From: Marasmius tenuissimus | Taxonomy: Eukaryota; Basidiomycota; Agaricomycetes; Agaricales; Marasmiaceae | Assembly: GCA_029532415.1 (NCBI GenBank) | Contig: JAQOTA010000017.1 | Span: forward strand, 186,001-250,000 | DNA length: 64,000 nucleotides | Reading direction: 5' to 3' | Part shown: positions 34,408 through 45,520 of the stretch, one piece after another | How the letters are laid out: the number at the start of each line of letters is the position of its first letter | Numbering within the stretch: the first letter of the stretch is position 1 | Notes under the pieces: generated by a model | Told to the model about the DNA's origin: nothing | What the model saw: only the letters and a program-made list of their open reading frames with translations | Database searches by the model: none | Made by a program: the position numbers and the translations under genes

Positions 34408-36257
34408 ATGCAAAACGTTCCTGCGTCGCCGCGTCCACTATATGGAGGAAGGAAAGCACGAGAAAGTCTCGATATTATCATTGTATGTTTTCTGTTCAAT
34501 TTCGTTCTTCATACCTGACAGTCCACTTGAAGGTTGGATGTGGCTTAGGAGGCTTAGCTGCCGCTCATTGCCTGGGTCAAGCTGGACATAGGATCACGAT
34601 ATTTGAGAGCGCGGCTACTCTCTCTGAAGTCGGGGCTGGTATTCAAGTTTGTCCGAGTGCGTGATCTTCCTCCCGCCGTACTGCTCAACACTGCATCCCG
34701 CTCGAGCAGACTTATCCCGCCTTTTGATACGGTGGGGCCTTGGAGCAGACTTGGAACTGCTCATGAAGAATGACACGCCAAATTCTTGGTCATTCTATCG
34801 TTGTGAGTCTTCTAGTTGACTCCCACGCGGCGGCTGTGGCTCAATCTCGCTCATCAACAGACAAAGACGGAAAACCGATCGGAATCGACTTCTTGGGCTC
34901 GAGAGTAGAACAGGAACATGGTGCACCATGGTATGTTACGCACGTGAGTTTCAAAGATCCCTGGCCGAGACCGAGTCAAAAGTGTAGAGTCCCAGACGCT
35001 GACTTCGTATTGCTGCAGCGTAACGATCTGCATAGACTTCTTCTAAGAATTGCAGCCCCTTTCACGGACCTAATGCTCAACTGCAAAGTTAAGGAGATCA
35101 ACCCTGACGCGCCATCGGTCACCTTGGAATCAGGTGCCACATTCTCGGCGGACCTCATCATCGGTGCAGATGGCATTCACAGCACAGTGCGTGGCAGCGT
35201 GATTGGCCACAACACTCTGCCCTTGGTCGTACCCACCGGCGATATGGCATACAGAGCGGTCGTCTCTACTGAGCATTTCCTGGCAGACCCCGATCTGAGA
35301 GATTTGGTGGAGAATCCTCGAGTTAACTGTTGGATGGGTCCACTCAAGCACATCATTGGTTATTGTATCGTTCGTACTCACTCACTTATCCCTTTGTGTC
35401 GTCAGCCAACACTCACGATACGAACGTTGGCAGCGCGACAGAAAGGAATTCAATCTGGTGATGCTCGGTCCTGACGACGAGTCTACCTATTCGTGGACTG
35501 CCAAAGGAGACGCCAGTGAGGTCAAAGCAAACTTCGGTGAATGGGAACCTCGGTATGTATTCTCAGTCCACACTTACACGGTCCTCACGAAGGTACATTT
35601 GTAGCATTCAGAAGATCATTTCACACATCAAAGATGTGTTGAAGACTAAACTCGTCCTCTGTGCCCCTCTGAAAACATGGACCCACAGCAGTGGGAAAGT
35701 AACGCTGATGGGCGATGCCTGTCATCCTATGCTGGTCAGTACCGGTCCATTCTTCTGGATATGAGACGACTGTCTGATCTTTAGCCTTGTTCAGCCCTAT
35801 CGAGCTCAAGGAGCTGCCATGGCTGTGAGTTTGGCACAAATTCTTCTATCACTACGGTCAAGTACTGACCCGGAAGCCACAGATCGAAGATGGTGCGGTC
35901 CTTGGGAACCTGTTCTCTCGCTTGCAATCCAGGTCGCAGATACCCATGCTGGTCAAAGCGTACGAGGAGATCAGGTATCGCCGTGCGACTGATATGCAGA
36001 CGGGTTCGATGGACAATCGCCGTTTGTTTCATATGTCCGATGGGCCAGAGCAGCAAGCCCGAGATGCAGCCATGCTCTTGGCGATGGAGAATGCAACCAA
36101 ACTCGACGGCCACAACGACCCCAGCAGCAATCCTACGCCTTGGGCAAATAAGTCTAAGAATAAAGAGCATTTTGGGTACGATGCAGATGAAGTTACGGAA
36201 AGATGGTGGAACATGAACTATAGGTCTGGGAGGATACAAGTTTTGGCTAATCTATGA
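34408..36257 (+). CDS. FAD-dependent aromatic monooxygenase (salicylate-hydroxylase type)
   Basis: ATG 34408 (MQNVPASPRPLYGG). The FAD-binding GxGxxG is VGCGLGGLAAAHCLG, split by an intron just before it. LIIGADGIHSTVR is the DG motif and VTLMGDACHPM followed by PYRAQGAAMAIEDG is the GD motif; all three flavoprotein hydroxylase signatures are intact. Stop TGA 36255-36257. Members hydroxylate phenolic acids, often with loss of the carboxylate; in vibralactone-type pathways an enzyme of this class turns prenyl-4-hydroxybenzoate into prenylhydroquinone. With a UbiA prenyltransferase in the same cluster the same role is likely here, by inference. A fragment of its C-terminal part reappears at 40.9 kb. 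Confidence 0.9.
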
Positions 36258-37407
36258 GCATAACTTGAGCCGCCTTCTACACACACGATTCGAACGAGTT
36301 GAATAGATAGATGTCCACCCGGAGTGGAGGGCTTATGTACTCTAGGATTAGCAGAGAAAGTAGACACGGACATCGGAGATAGAGAAAGACATTGTATTAC
36401 TCCGAAACTTGACACAGCAGGTTTGAAGCTCAGTCACCTCGGCCCGATACGGCCATACTAGTACCTCCAGCTATTGTGGCGAGTCTTTCGGGGGCCCGAA
36501 AGATGTGTTTCACGCTTGTATTAGAACGCTCGGACCATCCGAAGACGAGAGAACAACGTCAACTTTGGAAGGTTTTTTTCACGCTCTCTGAGTCCGAGCA
36601 CGGAGGACCTGGACCCGTCGCTCACCTACCCTACACCAAGACATTCATTCTCAACCCTCGCCCTTCTTTTATCCTCTATCTGGATTGCAATCGTAGTTTA
36701 ATATTCTGCCATGAGTATGATGAGGACGGCCTTTTGTGGTATACCCGGCGCTCTTATGGCTCCTTGAGCGTCAAGTAGAGAGGCGATTTCTCGTAGACTT
36801 GTTCGCGATCGTGGCGAGAGGAGGTCCGGGGAGGCGTGGTGCGTTACACGTATGATTTGTTTGACCACGGGGAACATACGCCCGTGTGTACAAAACAGAC
36901 ACCGCCAAGGTTCAAAACTTGATATTTTCCGCCGCCCCGAGGGACCAGCCGCTTACATACTAGCATGTCGATCGCTTCGACATGGACCCCGGCCAGACCC
37001 CGGCTGATATTGGTGTCAATGCACCAAAGGATTGCTGAATGACCTGCTGATCATCCGAATGTAAGCCCATACACATGCGTTTTTTCTACCGATAGACTCG
37101 AAAAGATGGAAGACAGGATGTGAGTGCACGCTGAATTTGGATGGAGCCGCTTCAGGAATGGACACAGGCTTTTTAGAACAGGCTATGCAATTGCATATGC
37201 CATGCCTCTACGCCACCAATGCACAGAGCCCTCGAGTCGCTTGTGAGAAGCGAATCCGAACGATCATAAACACATATCGTGCTAAGGAATCACATTGCCG
37301 TACAATCAAAAGTGGCGGCTGAAAACGTTGAGCTGAAACACGTTCTCCTGCAAGGTTTAAGGGGGAAACCGGCGAGATAGGTGGATATTGCCAAGTTCTA
37401 CTCGGAA
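36258..37407. other. Region without a recognised gene; duplicated block 1 starts inside
   Basis: A 100-codon open frame at 36476-36778 (starts MASLSGARKMCFTLV) shows no domain I know. From about 37117 onward the sequence is paralogous to 41041 onward. Confidence 0.4.
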
Positions 37408-40040
37408 TTAAGCCTGCCGCTGCAAGTCATGCCAGCTGTTACTATCACACTCAGCATCGTCAGCCTTCCTATCGATCTCAGTCAAGTCGTTTCCTGCTTC
37501 GAAGCGGTCCGGAATGGTTTGACTTTTTATGATGACATCTCGAAGCTCATGAGACTCGACGTGTACGAAGACTTCCGGCCGTTGGAGTGGCACACGAACG
37601 ACGTTGTTCTGAGAATTGATCTGTATTCAAATCAGCGGGGATTCGAAGGAAGAAGCTAAGAAGTAGACTCACGCTGTTGTCTCTAGAGCTTCCGCCAATC
37701 GTCTGCGCGGCGATCAACTCGCCACTTGCATGGCCCATCCTCTGCGCGGTTGAATTACCAGACATGGAGTTGATTTCGAGTACCCCTACTACCTGACGTG
37801 AGTTCAGACTGCTCATTAGTGTGTTGCTATACAGCTTGGCTAGGGCAAAGTTGAAGACAATATGAGCGCCGTGGGGCTATCATGAACAAAGGAAGTGGTG
37901 ATAAACAGTCAGTTGGCTAGGATGTTGAATGACGTCTGGATGACTGACGAGGTCGACTCACAGCGACGGCGAATAGTATACAATCGATAATTGCACAAAG
38001 AGACGTCAGAGCTCCTGTTTGAACGGTTACTGCAGTGGCATAGTGTCAACTTCGTGATAGAATAAGGGAGGTGTCTCAAAGGCTCACAACGGATGATACG
38101 GTCAACCAAGAGGTCGGTCGCTTTCAATCCCGTCTTGTGCTTGCTCTGTGTGGGCTCTTAGTTTCATCGCTATTGGGTAGTCATGGTCATGCTTACCCTG
38201 CAGGAGTAACACCAGGAATCAGTACACATCCAGCGTATCGCAACAATGAAGCCGAGGCCCGAGAGTAGGGAAGCACTTACAGGTACGCGACCAGTATCAC
38301 GGTGATGGCTGCATCTGCGAGAACATGCCCGATAAGCCACACAAGAACAACATCCTGCACAAAAGTTGTGAAGTTGAATAGTTCCAGCGTCTCAAGCAAT
38401 AGAACACACCTTGAGCGACACCTGGAATTCGACAAAAGCCGGGTGTGCCAGGACACCAACCGTCGACGCCACTGCGCCGCCGAGCCCAGCTATACCGAGT
38501 GAGGCGACGAAGAGTCCCAGCCACATACTCCGTGTTAATACCTTGACACGCCACGCGAAAAACATCTGAACTTGCATGGCGATCAATCCCTGCGCGGCGA
38601 TGTGAAGATCAGACAAACGCGATTATACAGGGCGCACAGTCCGAGAAACTCACAGTGAGGACGGGGCTCGTCGCGAAGTCTATCGACGAAGATTGGGTCC
38701 CGGGTAGGAGGAGGAAACCATAAAGAGCTTACACCAATCAGCTCGTAACAAGCGTTCATCATTGCCTCGATTGCAGACCATCAGCAAAAAGCTGAAAGGC
38801 AATAAGATCGTTTGAGGCAAATACCAAAGTTCGTGATCAAAGCCTCGTAGAGGTGTGCCATAATAAAGCCAGTGTTTAAAACGTTGAGGAGGTAAAGAAT
38901 GACAACCTGTCTTATCTTGTTAGTCAACAGTCGAGTATCGCGGGAAAGGTGTGATGCACGTAGAATTTGATCCACGGTCTGTCCCTAGATGGAGAATCGG
39001 AAGAAGTGTCAAGATTGCGACCTCGACCATAGACTACAGAGAATTCACGAGCGCACCTCTTGTAGGTGATGAAGTAGTTATAACACTGTATAGTGAGAAC
39101 TCCCAACAAGAACCCGTTGCCTAGAAATCCGATGAGGACGGAACCATGCCTGAATGAAAAGGGTCAATAAACATCTACCACCCGAGATAAAAAACAGATG
39201 CGGACGTGGTCTGGGCGAGGTCACTGGGTGTCATATTATCCAGAGCTCTAGTGGGGCGATAGGGAGTTCTGATATGCGGGTTTGTTCTACTCACCGTCAA
39301 TAAATATGTATCCTCGTACGTGTAACCCATATAGAGCCTAGTCATTCATCGCCATCCCGTCAGCAGCGGCTTCTAGATGAAATCAAGATGTGATCGCTCT
39401 ACCTAGTCAAAGATGGTGGATGGATGTGGTTCCTCGCTGTAAGTAAGAGCACATTTCGTATTGCGTGCTTCATTCGTGTTCGCAAAACTACAATGCAAGA
39501 TCGACGCACCAATGAGATGTTCATAAGCTAAGTACCCCAAGGGTCGCTACAACTTGATAGTTCGAGCAACCACGATTGATAACCATCGACACCACACCGG
39601 TACGGGACGGCAAAGGACGGCGATGACGATACTTGCATCGTTTGATCAATATTCGGAGGGAACCTGAGGCCTGAGAGTTGTCAATGGGCGGCCACCGGCC
39701 AATACGGTACAGGAGGAAGACGCCAGTGGTGCCGATACGCTACTATTATGGCACTATAGGGGGTTTCAGAGTGATTTCAGGTGATTTGCCGCACCTTCTT
39801 GGGTGATTTTGAGACGAAGTCTGACAAAATCGATGCCAAGTGCATTAGTGTCTTGTTGCCCAGCATCCTGGCGGGAGGGAGCCGAAGCCGAGGCGTCGTC
39901 GGTGTCGCTAGCGACCCGGAACAGCTATGCTTTACTCCCCCCTCCGAGGCTCTGCCCAGTGCGCCCAACATGCAAAACTCCACAGAAAAGTTGACTCGCC
40001 GTCGGACTTTGAATCCAATGGGCGCCAACAGGCGGCAGCA
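37117..40040. repeat. Duplicated block 1 (carries a DUF6534 gene; lacks the mobile element)
   Basis: Aligns with 41041-43735 plus 45521-45775. Similarity covers the gene, its promoter and a downstream stretch containing CCTTCTTGGGTGATT and the segment GCATCCTGGCGGGAGGGAG. In this copy the stretch at about 39765-39790 is continuous, so it is the empty counterpart of the transposon insertion in block 2. Confidence 0.82.
37408..39234 (-). CDS. DUF6534-type integral membrane protein (block 1 copy)
   Basis: ATG 39234 (MTPSDLAQTTSASVFYLG) splices in phase to HGSVLIGFLGNGFLLGVLT, then DRPWIKFY and VVILYLLNVLNTGFIMAHLY, KVLTRSMWLGLFVASLGIAG, GHVLADAAITVILVAYL, TGLKATDLLVDRII, TVQTGALTSLCAIIDCILF and FNFALAKLYSNTLMSSLNSR, the diagnostic end of the last helix. 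The tail ends HDLQRQA with TAA at 37408. Seven hydrophobic helices are expected, with an acidic cytoplasmic tail. No in-frame stop was seen in the exons traced, so this is probably the functional member of the three close copies. Family function is unknown. Confidence 0.75.
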
Positions 40041-40234
40041 GACGTTCCGAGCGATTAGATATAGATAATAACTAACCCTGACTGCGCCCGTGAGAGTCAA
40101 CTATATGGTGTGTATCACGTCTTCGCTTCAGGCTCACTCGCCTCTCTCTATCGTAAAGCGGCCGCAGGCTTCAGAATAAGTTGCAGTACAACGTTGCCAG
40201 ACGTACTCATGCATACTACCTCATCTACAAAACG

Positions 40235-40530
40235 TCACATTGTCCATCGGTGGCTACGAAGGCCTGGATGAGAAGATCCTTGTCGGTACTTCCTCACAAC
40301 TTCCAGATGATAGTCAAATACCTGGAGCGCAGGAAATGGGTCACGGTACACCAGCCTCAGACCGCTGCTTGCGTTCGATCGACATCTGGTTGACTGTCCG
40401 AAATGAGAACTCTTTCGACGCTCTCATGTCGCTGCAATGCTTCAGGGGCGCTGGAGTGAAGGCCAAAATTTTCCGCCTACCTGCGACAAAGTTGAGTGTC
40501 GAATCCCGATTCTGGTGAAAAGAGAGTAAC
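40235..40530 (+). pseudogene. 3' remnant of an F-box gene
   Basis: Plus-strand match to 12560-12800 of the F-box pseudogene: SDRCLRSIDIWLTVRNENSF and LMSLQCFRGAGVK align with SDRCLRSIDISLTVRNDDSF and LLSLECFRDAGVK. The F-box itself is absent and the frame breaks near 40300. Confidence 0.75.
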
Positions 40531-40794
40531 GAAGAAGACGAGTAGCTTCAAAAAATATTTGGAAACTAGCATTGGCCGGTCTTGCTGGTACTTCTTGTAC
40601 TTATTGTTTTTCGTTCGGATAAAGAGGAAGTCCCAGTTTATGTGGTGTAACGATTCAAATCAAAACGCGTTGATACACGAAGGTCGCGTAATCCGACCGA
40701 CAACAACGATTGCAGCGACCTATACGGATCGAACCCTCTTTCTCGCGCCGCCAGTCAGAGTCCAGCTGAGAGGACACTGATGTGACTACATGCA

Positions 40795-40905
40795 AAACTT
40801 ATCCCATCCACGCCTTTCCTTTTCAAGTAGATCCTTTGTACAATCCGGCGCTGCATCTTCCAAAGTACGCCACTTGCCGCCCAGAAGCTCTACTTCCAAC
40901 GCGAG
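40795..40905 (-). pseudogene. 3' remnant of the reductase gene
   Basis: Similar to 23490-23600 (and to 13088-13190): CTTATCCCATCC, then CGCCACTTGCCGCCCAGAAGCT. Only the last 35-40 codons are represented. The order F-box remnant then reductase remnant is the same as at 12.5-13.5 kb, so both came as one segment. Confidence 0.75.
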
Positions 40906-41036
40906 ATACCCATGCTGGTCAAAGCGTACGAGGAGATCATCGATCAGGTATCGCCGTGCGACTGATATGCAGACGGGGTCGCTGGACAATCGCCGTTTGT
41001 TCCATATGTCCGAAGGGCCAGAGCAGCAAGCGCGAC
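40906..41036 (+). pseudogene. Internal fragment of the FAD monooxygenase gene
   Basis: Nearly identical to 35937-36062 of the intact FAD monooxygenase: IPMLVKAYEEI, YRRATDMQTGS, DNRRLFHMS and GPEQQA. Differences are a 7-base insertion in the GAGATCA segment and a few substitutions. It joins the reductase remnant on the left and duplicated block 2 on the right with only a few shared bases at each junction (CGC on the left, GATG on the right). Confidence 0.85.
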
Positions 41037-41336
41037 TCGATGTGAGTGCGCCATGAATTTGGATCGAGCTGCTTCAGGTCAAAATGGACACAGGGTTTTT
41101 GTAACAGGCTATGCAATTGCATATACCATGCCTCTACAATACACACCACCAATGCACATAGAGCCCTCAAGTCACTTGTGAGAAGCGAGTCCGAACGGTC
41201 ATAAACATAAATTGTGCTAAGTAATCACATTGCCGTACAATCGAAAGGGGGCTGAAAACGTTGAGAAACACCTTCTCTTGCAACGTTTAAGGGAGAAAAA
41301 CCAGCGAGATAGGTGGATATCGCCTTCTGCTCAGGA

Positions 41337-43156
41337 TCAAACCTGCCGCTGCAAGTCATGCCAGCTGTTACTATCACACTCAGCATCGTCATCCTTCCTA
41401 TCGATCTCAGTCAAGTCGCTTCCTGCTTCGAAACGGTCTGGAATGGTTTGGCTTGTCATAGTGACGTCTCGAAGCTCGTGAGCCTCGACGTGTACGAAGA
41501 CTTCTGGCCGTCGGAGTGGCACACGAACAACGTTGTTCTGAGAATTGATCTGTATTCAAATCAGCGGGGATTCGAAGGAAGAAGCTAAGAAGCAGACTCA
41601 CATTCTTGTCCCTAGAGCTTCCGCCAATCGTCTGCGTGGCCAACCCGCCACTTGCATAGCTCATCCTCTGCGCGGTTGAATGGCCAGACGTGGAGTCGAT
41701 TTCAAATGCCCCTACTGCCTGACGCGAGTTCAGACTGCTCATTAGTGTATTACTATATAGCTTGGATAGAGCAAAGTTGAAGACAACATGCGCGCCGCCG
41801 GGCTATCATGAACAAAAGAAGTGGCGATAAACGGTCAGTTGGCCAGGATGTTGAATGGCGTCTGGATAATTGACGAGGTCAACTCACGAGGACAAGGAAT
41901 AGTATAAAGTCGACGACTGCGCAAAGAGACGTCAGAGCTCCGGTTTGAACGGTTACTGCAGTGATTCCACATAGTGTCAACTTCGTGATAGAATAAGGGA
42001 GGTGTCTCAAAAGCTCACAACGGATGATACGGTCAACCAAGAGGTCGGTCGCTTTCAACCCAGTCCTGTGCTTGCTCTATGCGGGCTCTAAGTTTCATCG
42101 CTATTGTGTAGTCATGGTCATGCTTACCCTGTAGGAGTAACACCAGGAATCAGTACACACCCAGCGTGTCGCAACAATGAAGCCGAGAGCGGGGAAACAC
42201 TTACAAGTACGCGACCAGTATCACGGTGATGGCCACATCTGCGAGAGCATGCCCGATAAGCCACACAAGGACTTTATCCTACACAAAAGTTGTCAAGTTA
42301 AACATTGCCAGTACCTCAGACAATACGACACACCATGATCAACACCCGGAACTTGGCAAAAGTCGGGTGTGCCAGGACACCAACCGTCGACGCTACCGCG
42401 CCGCCTAGCCCAGCTATACTAAGGGAGGCTACGAAGAGTCCCAGCCACATACTCCGTGTTAATACCTTGACACGCCACGCGAAAAACATCTGGACTTGTG
42501 TGGCGATCAAGCCCTGCGCAGCGATGTGAATATTAGATAAACGCGATCAAGGGCACATAGTCCGAGAAACGCACGGTGAGGACAGGGTCCGTCGCGAAGT
42601 CTGTCAATGAAAAGTGAGTTCCAGGTAGGAGAAGACTGCAAAGAGCTTACACCAATCAGCTTGTAGCAAGCGTTCATTATTGCCTCGAATGCAGACCATC
42701 AGCAAAAAGCTGAAAGGCAAAGAGATCGTTCGGAACAAATACCAAAGTTCGTGATCAAAGCCTCGTAGAGGTGAACCATAATAAAAACAGTGTTTAAAAC
42801 GTTGAGGATGTAAAGAATGACAACCTATTTTATTATGTTAGTCAACAGTCGAGTATCGCAGGAAAGGTGTGATGCACGTAGAATTTGATCCACGGTCTGT
42901 CCCTAGATGGAGGATCGGAAGAAGTGTCAAGATCGCGACCTCGACCATGGACTATAGAGAAGTCACGAACGCACCTCTTGTAGGTGACGAAGTAGATATA
43001 ACACTGTATAGTGACAACTCCTAACAAGAACGCGTTGACTAGAAATCCGACGAGCATGGGACCATGCCTGAATGAAAAGGTCAGTAAACATTAACCACTT
43101 GCATTCTAAAATAAAGAAGATTCCGACGAGATCTGGGCGACGCCACTGGGTGTCAT
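41337..43156 (-). CDS. DUF6534-type integral membrane protein (block 2 copy, possibly defective start)
   Basis: Paralogue of the 37408-39234 gene with the same exons: MLVGFLVNAFLLGVVTIQC, DRPWIKFY, KVLTRSMWLGLFVASLSIAG, SLNSRQAVGAFEIDS, ending HDLQRQV with stop at 41337. The ancestral first exon (ATG at 43156, MTPSGVAQISSESSLF) now runs into TAG and lacks the donor present in block 1, so it cannot join exon 2 as before. Translation might instead start at the internal ATG at 43057 (MLVGFLVNAF), which would still leave the first helix. The remaining exons look open. Listed as a gene of doubtful function. Confidence 0.6.
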
Positions 43157-43735
43157 GTTATCTGGAGCTCTAGCAGGGCGGTAGGAAGTTCTGAAATGCC
43201 AGTTTGTTCTATTCACTTTATGTATCCTCGTCCGTGTAACCCACATGGAGCGTAGTAATCTATCGCCATCCCGTCAGATGTAAGTTTGATGGTCAACAGC
43301 GGCTTTTGGGTGAAATCAAGATGTGATCGCTTCACTTAGTCAAAGATGGTGGATGGATGTGGTTCCTCGCTGTAAGTAAGAGGACGTTTCGTATTGCGTG
43401 CTTCATTCGTGCTCGCGAAACTACAATGCAAGATCGACGCACCAATGAAATGTTCATAAGCCAAGTACCCGGAGGGTCGCCGCAACTTGATAGTTCGAGC
43501 AACCACGATTGTGAGCAGTAATCAATGTCCATCGACACTGCACTGGTACGGGACGGCAGAGGACGGCGATGACTATACTTGCATCGTTTGATCAATTTTT
43601 TGAAGCTTTTCGAAGGGAGCATGAGAGAGTCGATGGGCGGCCAACATAGTCGAGAGGAAGACGCCGGTGATGCTGATACGCCACACTGTATTATGGTACT
43701 ATAGGGGCTCAGGGGGGTTCAAAGTGATTCCAGGT

Positions 43736-43742
43736 GATTGAG
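43736..43742. repeat. Left target-site duplication GATTGAG
   Basis: GATTGAG immediately left of the element; the same seven bases occur at 45514-45520 immediately right of it. Confidence 0.75.
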
Positions 43743-43746
43743 CTAC

Positions 43747-44112
43747 AGTAGGACGAACAATAATTAAACCACCCCAGGCTATACCTGGCCATAATTAAAC
43801 AGGTTTAAACAAGCCCGGGGGCATTCTATTGCATTCACTACCTGCTACACATGCTATCTAGTTTATCAGCAGAATTAAACAAAGGCATTTAAACACGAAT
43901 GGCCGGGAAGATGTTACTGGTTTAAACCACCGCATCGTCATGTTTAAACATGGTTGTTTAAACACGGTTGTTTAAACCGACACGTGAAGCATCGAACCAG
44001 GTGTTTAAACCCGCCTGTAGCCTATGAATGAAATGAATTTAGCTACAGCTGCAGAGAAGGTTAAACTCTCACCGAATGCCAGCCATAGGATAGCTGTTTA
44101 AACAGGTAGCAT
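43747..44112 (+). repeat. Left terminal inverted repeat (366 bp)
   Basis: Reverse complement of 45158-45509 apart from a 14-base extra unit (ATGGTTGTTTAAAC) and a few substitutions such as CC/TT in GTAGCCTATG. Contains seven exact GTTTAAAC palindromes. Confidence 0.88.
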
Positions 44113-45157
44113 ATCCAGGCCGGGAGACCACTGTTTTTGACTCAAATACGAAAGAATAATAAACCGGTATAGTCAGAGGCCAGGCTAAGTGAACAAAACA
44201 CGGGAGGAGACTGACCGTAGGTCGTCACTGGGGCCACAAAGCTGCGGATATCTTCATGATGGGTTAGCAAATATAAGAGAAATAATTAGCCATAGTCTCA
44301 CCAACATTGTAGGTATTCTTCACCCAGCCCAACCCAGCCTCTGCGAGAATTGAAATGAAGGGACCTTTATACCGGCAGTCAGCAGGACGCTGAACCAGTC
44401 GGCATACGAGACAGCAATTGAGCACGGACGGAAGCTGATAGGGAAAGATAGAAAGATGTTGCTATGCCTCAGGCTCAAACATTCACAGTCGACGCTCGGT
44501 CGGAGGCCTCTCAAAGCTGGGTGATTTCAGTGGTGGTGGTTTCGGAGTGAGCTGGCATAATTTGCCTCTGTTTGCCCGTCAGTTGATGACATATGAATTT
44601 TCTGGGAGTATGGGCGCTTTTGCAAGTAAATGGCAAAGAGGCGCCCGGATGCCCAAAATTTCTGCGACCCAAGGTTCCAGAGCGCAAACAATAACAAACT
44701 CTGCCAGCTCATCCTTCTACCACCACGACCCACTGCAAGTCGCCGCATCTATGTTCCAACTCCTTGATTTTTACCACCAAATGCCATCGGTAGAAGTCTG
44801 AAGGATACTACCTCTCGGCTTCCCGCCTCCCGCTGGGCAGACAGCGTTTCACGTTGCGTGTTGCCAGTATTTATGCAATCTATTCCAAGTTTATATGCCT
44901 CACATATTCTCCAGGCCACTAGGCTCGCCCCGCCAAGAGCTAAGTGCGGTAAGTTCATACTCTACTACAGTTGTTCTCACACTTACCCTCATGTCAGGAT
45001 TCAAGGCTTGACGACAATAGATTGAACGTTATGTATCTCCTTCTGTTCTTTGCGGCTGACATTTGGCTCGGGCTGGTTTAAACGCTCGGTCCACTGCATT
45101 CAAGCATGTCAGTTCAAACAGTCGTTTAAGCCTGATGATGTGGTTTGAACAGGTATT
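44113..45157. other. Internal part of the mobile element
   Basis: About 1 kb with several short open frames on both strands (the longest about 84 codons). No recognisable domain. Extra GTTTAAAC-like sites at about 45076-45145 extend the subterminal array on the right side only. Confidence 0.5.
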
Positions 45158-45509
45158 ATGCTGCCTGTTTAAACAGCTATCCTATGGCTGGCATTCGGTG
45201 AGAGTTTAACCTTCTCCGCAGCTGTAGCTAAATTCATTTCATTCATAAACTACAGGCGGGTTTAAACACCTGGTTCGATGCTTCACGTGTCGGTTTAAAC
45301 AACCGTGTTTAAACATGACGATGCGGTGGTTTAAACCAGTAACATCTTCCCGGCCATTCGTGTTTAAATGCCTTTGTTTAATTCTGCTGATAAACTAGAT
45401 AGCATGTGTAGCAGGTAGTGAATGCAATAGAATGCCCCCGGGCTTGTTTAAACCTGTTTAATTATGGCCAGGTATAGCCTGGGGTGGTTTAATTATAGCT
45501 TGTCCTACT
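45158..45509 (-). repeat. Right terminal inverted repeat (352 bp)
   Basis: Inverted copy of 43747-44112 with one 14-base repeat unit fewer; six exact GTTTAAAC palindromes. Confidence 0.88.
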
Positions 45510-45513
45510 TTTC

Positions 45514-45520
45514 GATTGAG
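45514..45520. repeat. Right target-site duplication GATTGAG
   Basis: Direct repeat of 43736-43742. Confidence 0.75.

Larger units (their letters stand above)
41041..43742. repeat. Duplicated block 2, left part
   Basis: Paralogue of 37117-39790. It continues after the mobile element at 45521-45775, where the matching sequence (GCCGCACCTTCTTGGGTGATT) resumes. Confidence 0.82.
43743..45513. mobile_element. Non-autonomous DNA transposon with long GTTTAAAC-rich terminal inverted repeats
   Basis: 1771 bases bounded by GATTGAG repeats. The ends form near-perfect inverted repeats of 366 and 352 bases starting AGTAGGAC, apart from four unmatched outermost bases on each side. Inside are only short open frames with no transposase-like motif, so it would depend on a transposase from elsewhere. 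The palindrome GTTTAAAC occurs about 14 times, almost all within the terminal repeats, and looks like an array of transposase-binding sites. The paralogous block 1 lacks the element, which proves insertion after the duplication. Superfamily cannot be assigned by eye. Confidence 0.87.

Noticed and set aside
43743..45513. A complete autonomous transposon
   Set aside because: Internal open frames are short and carry no transposase, helicase or recombinase motif.
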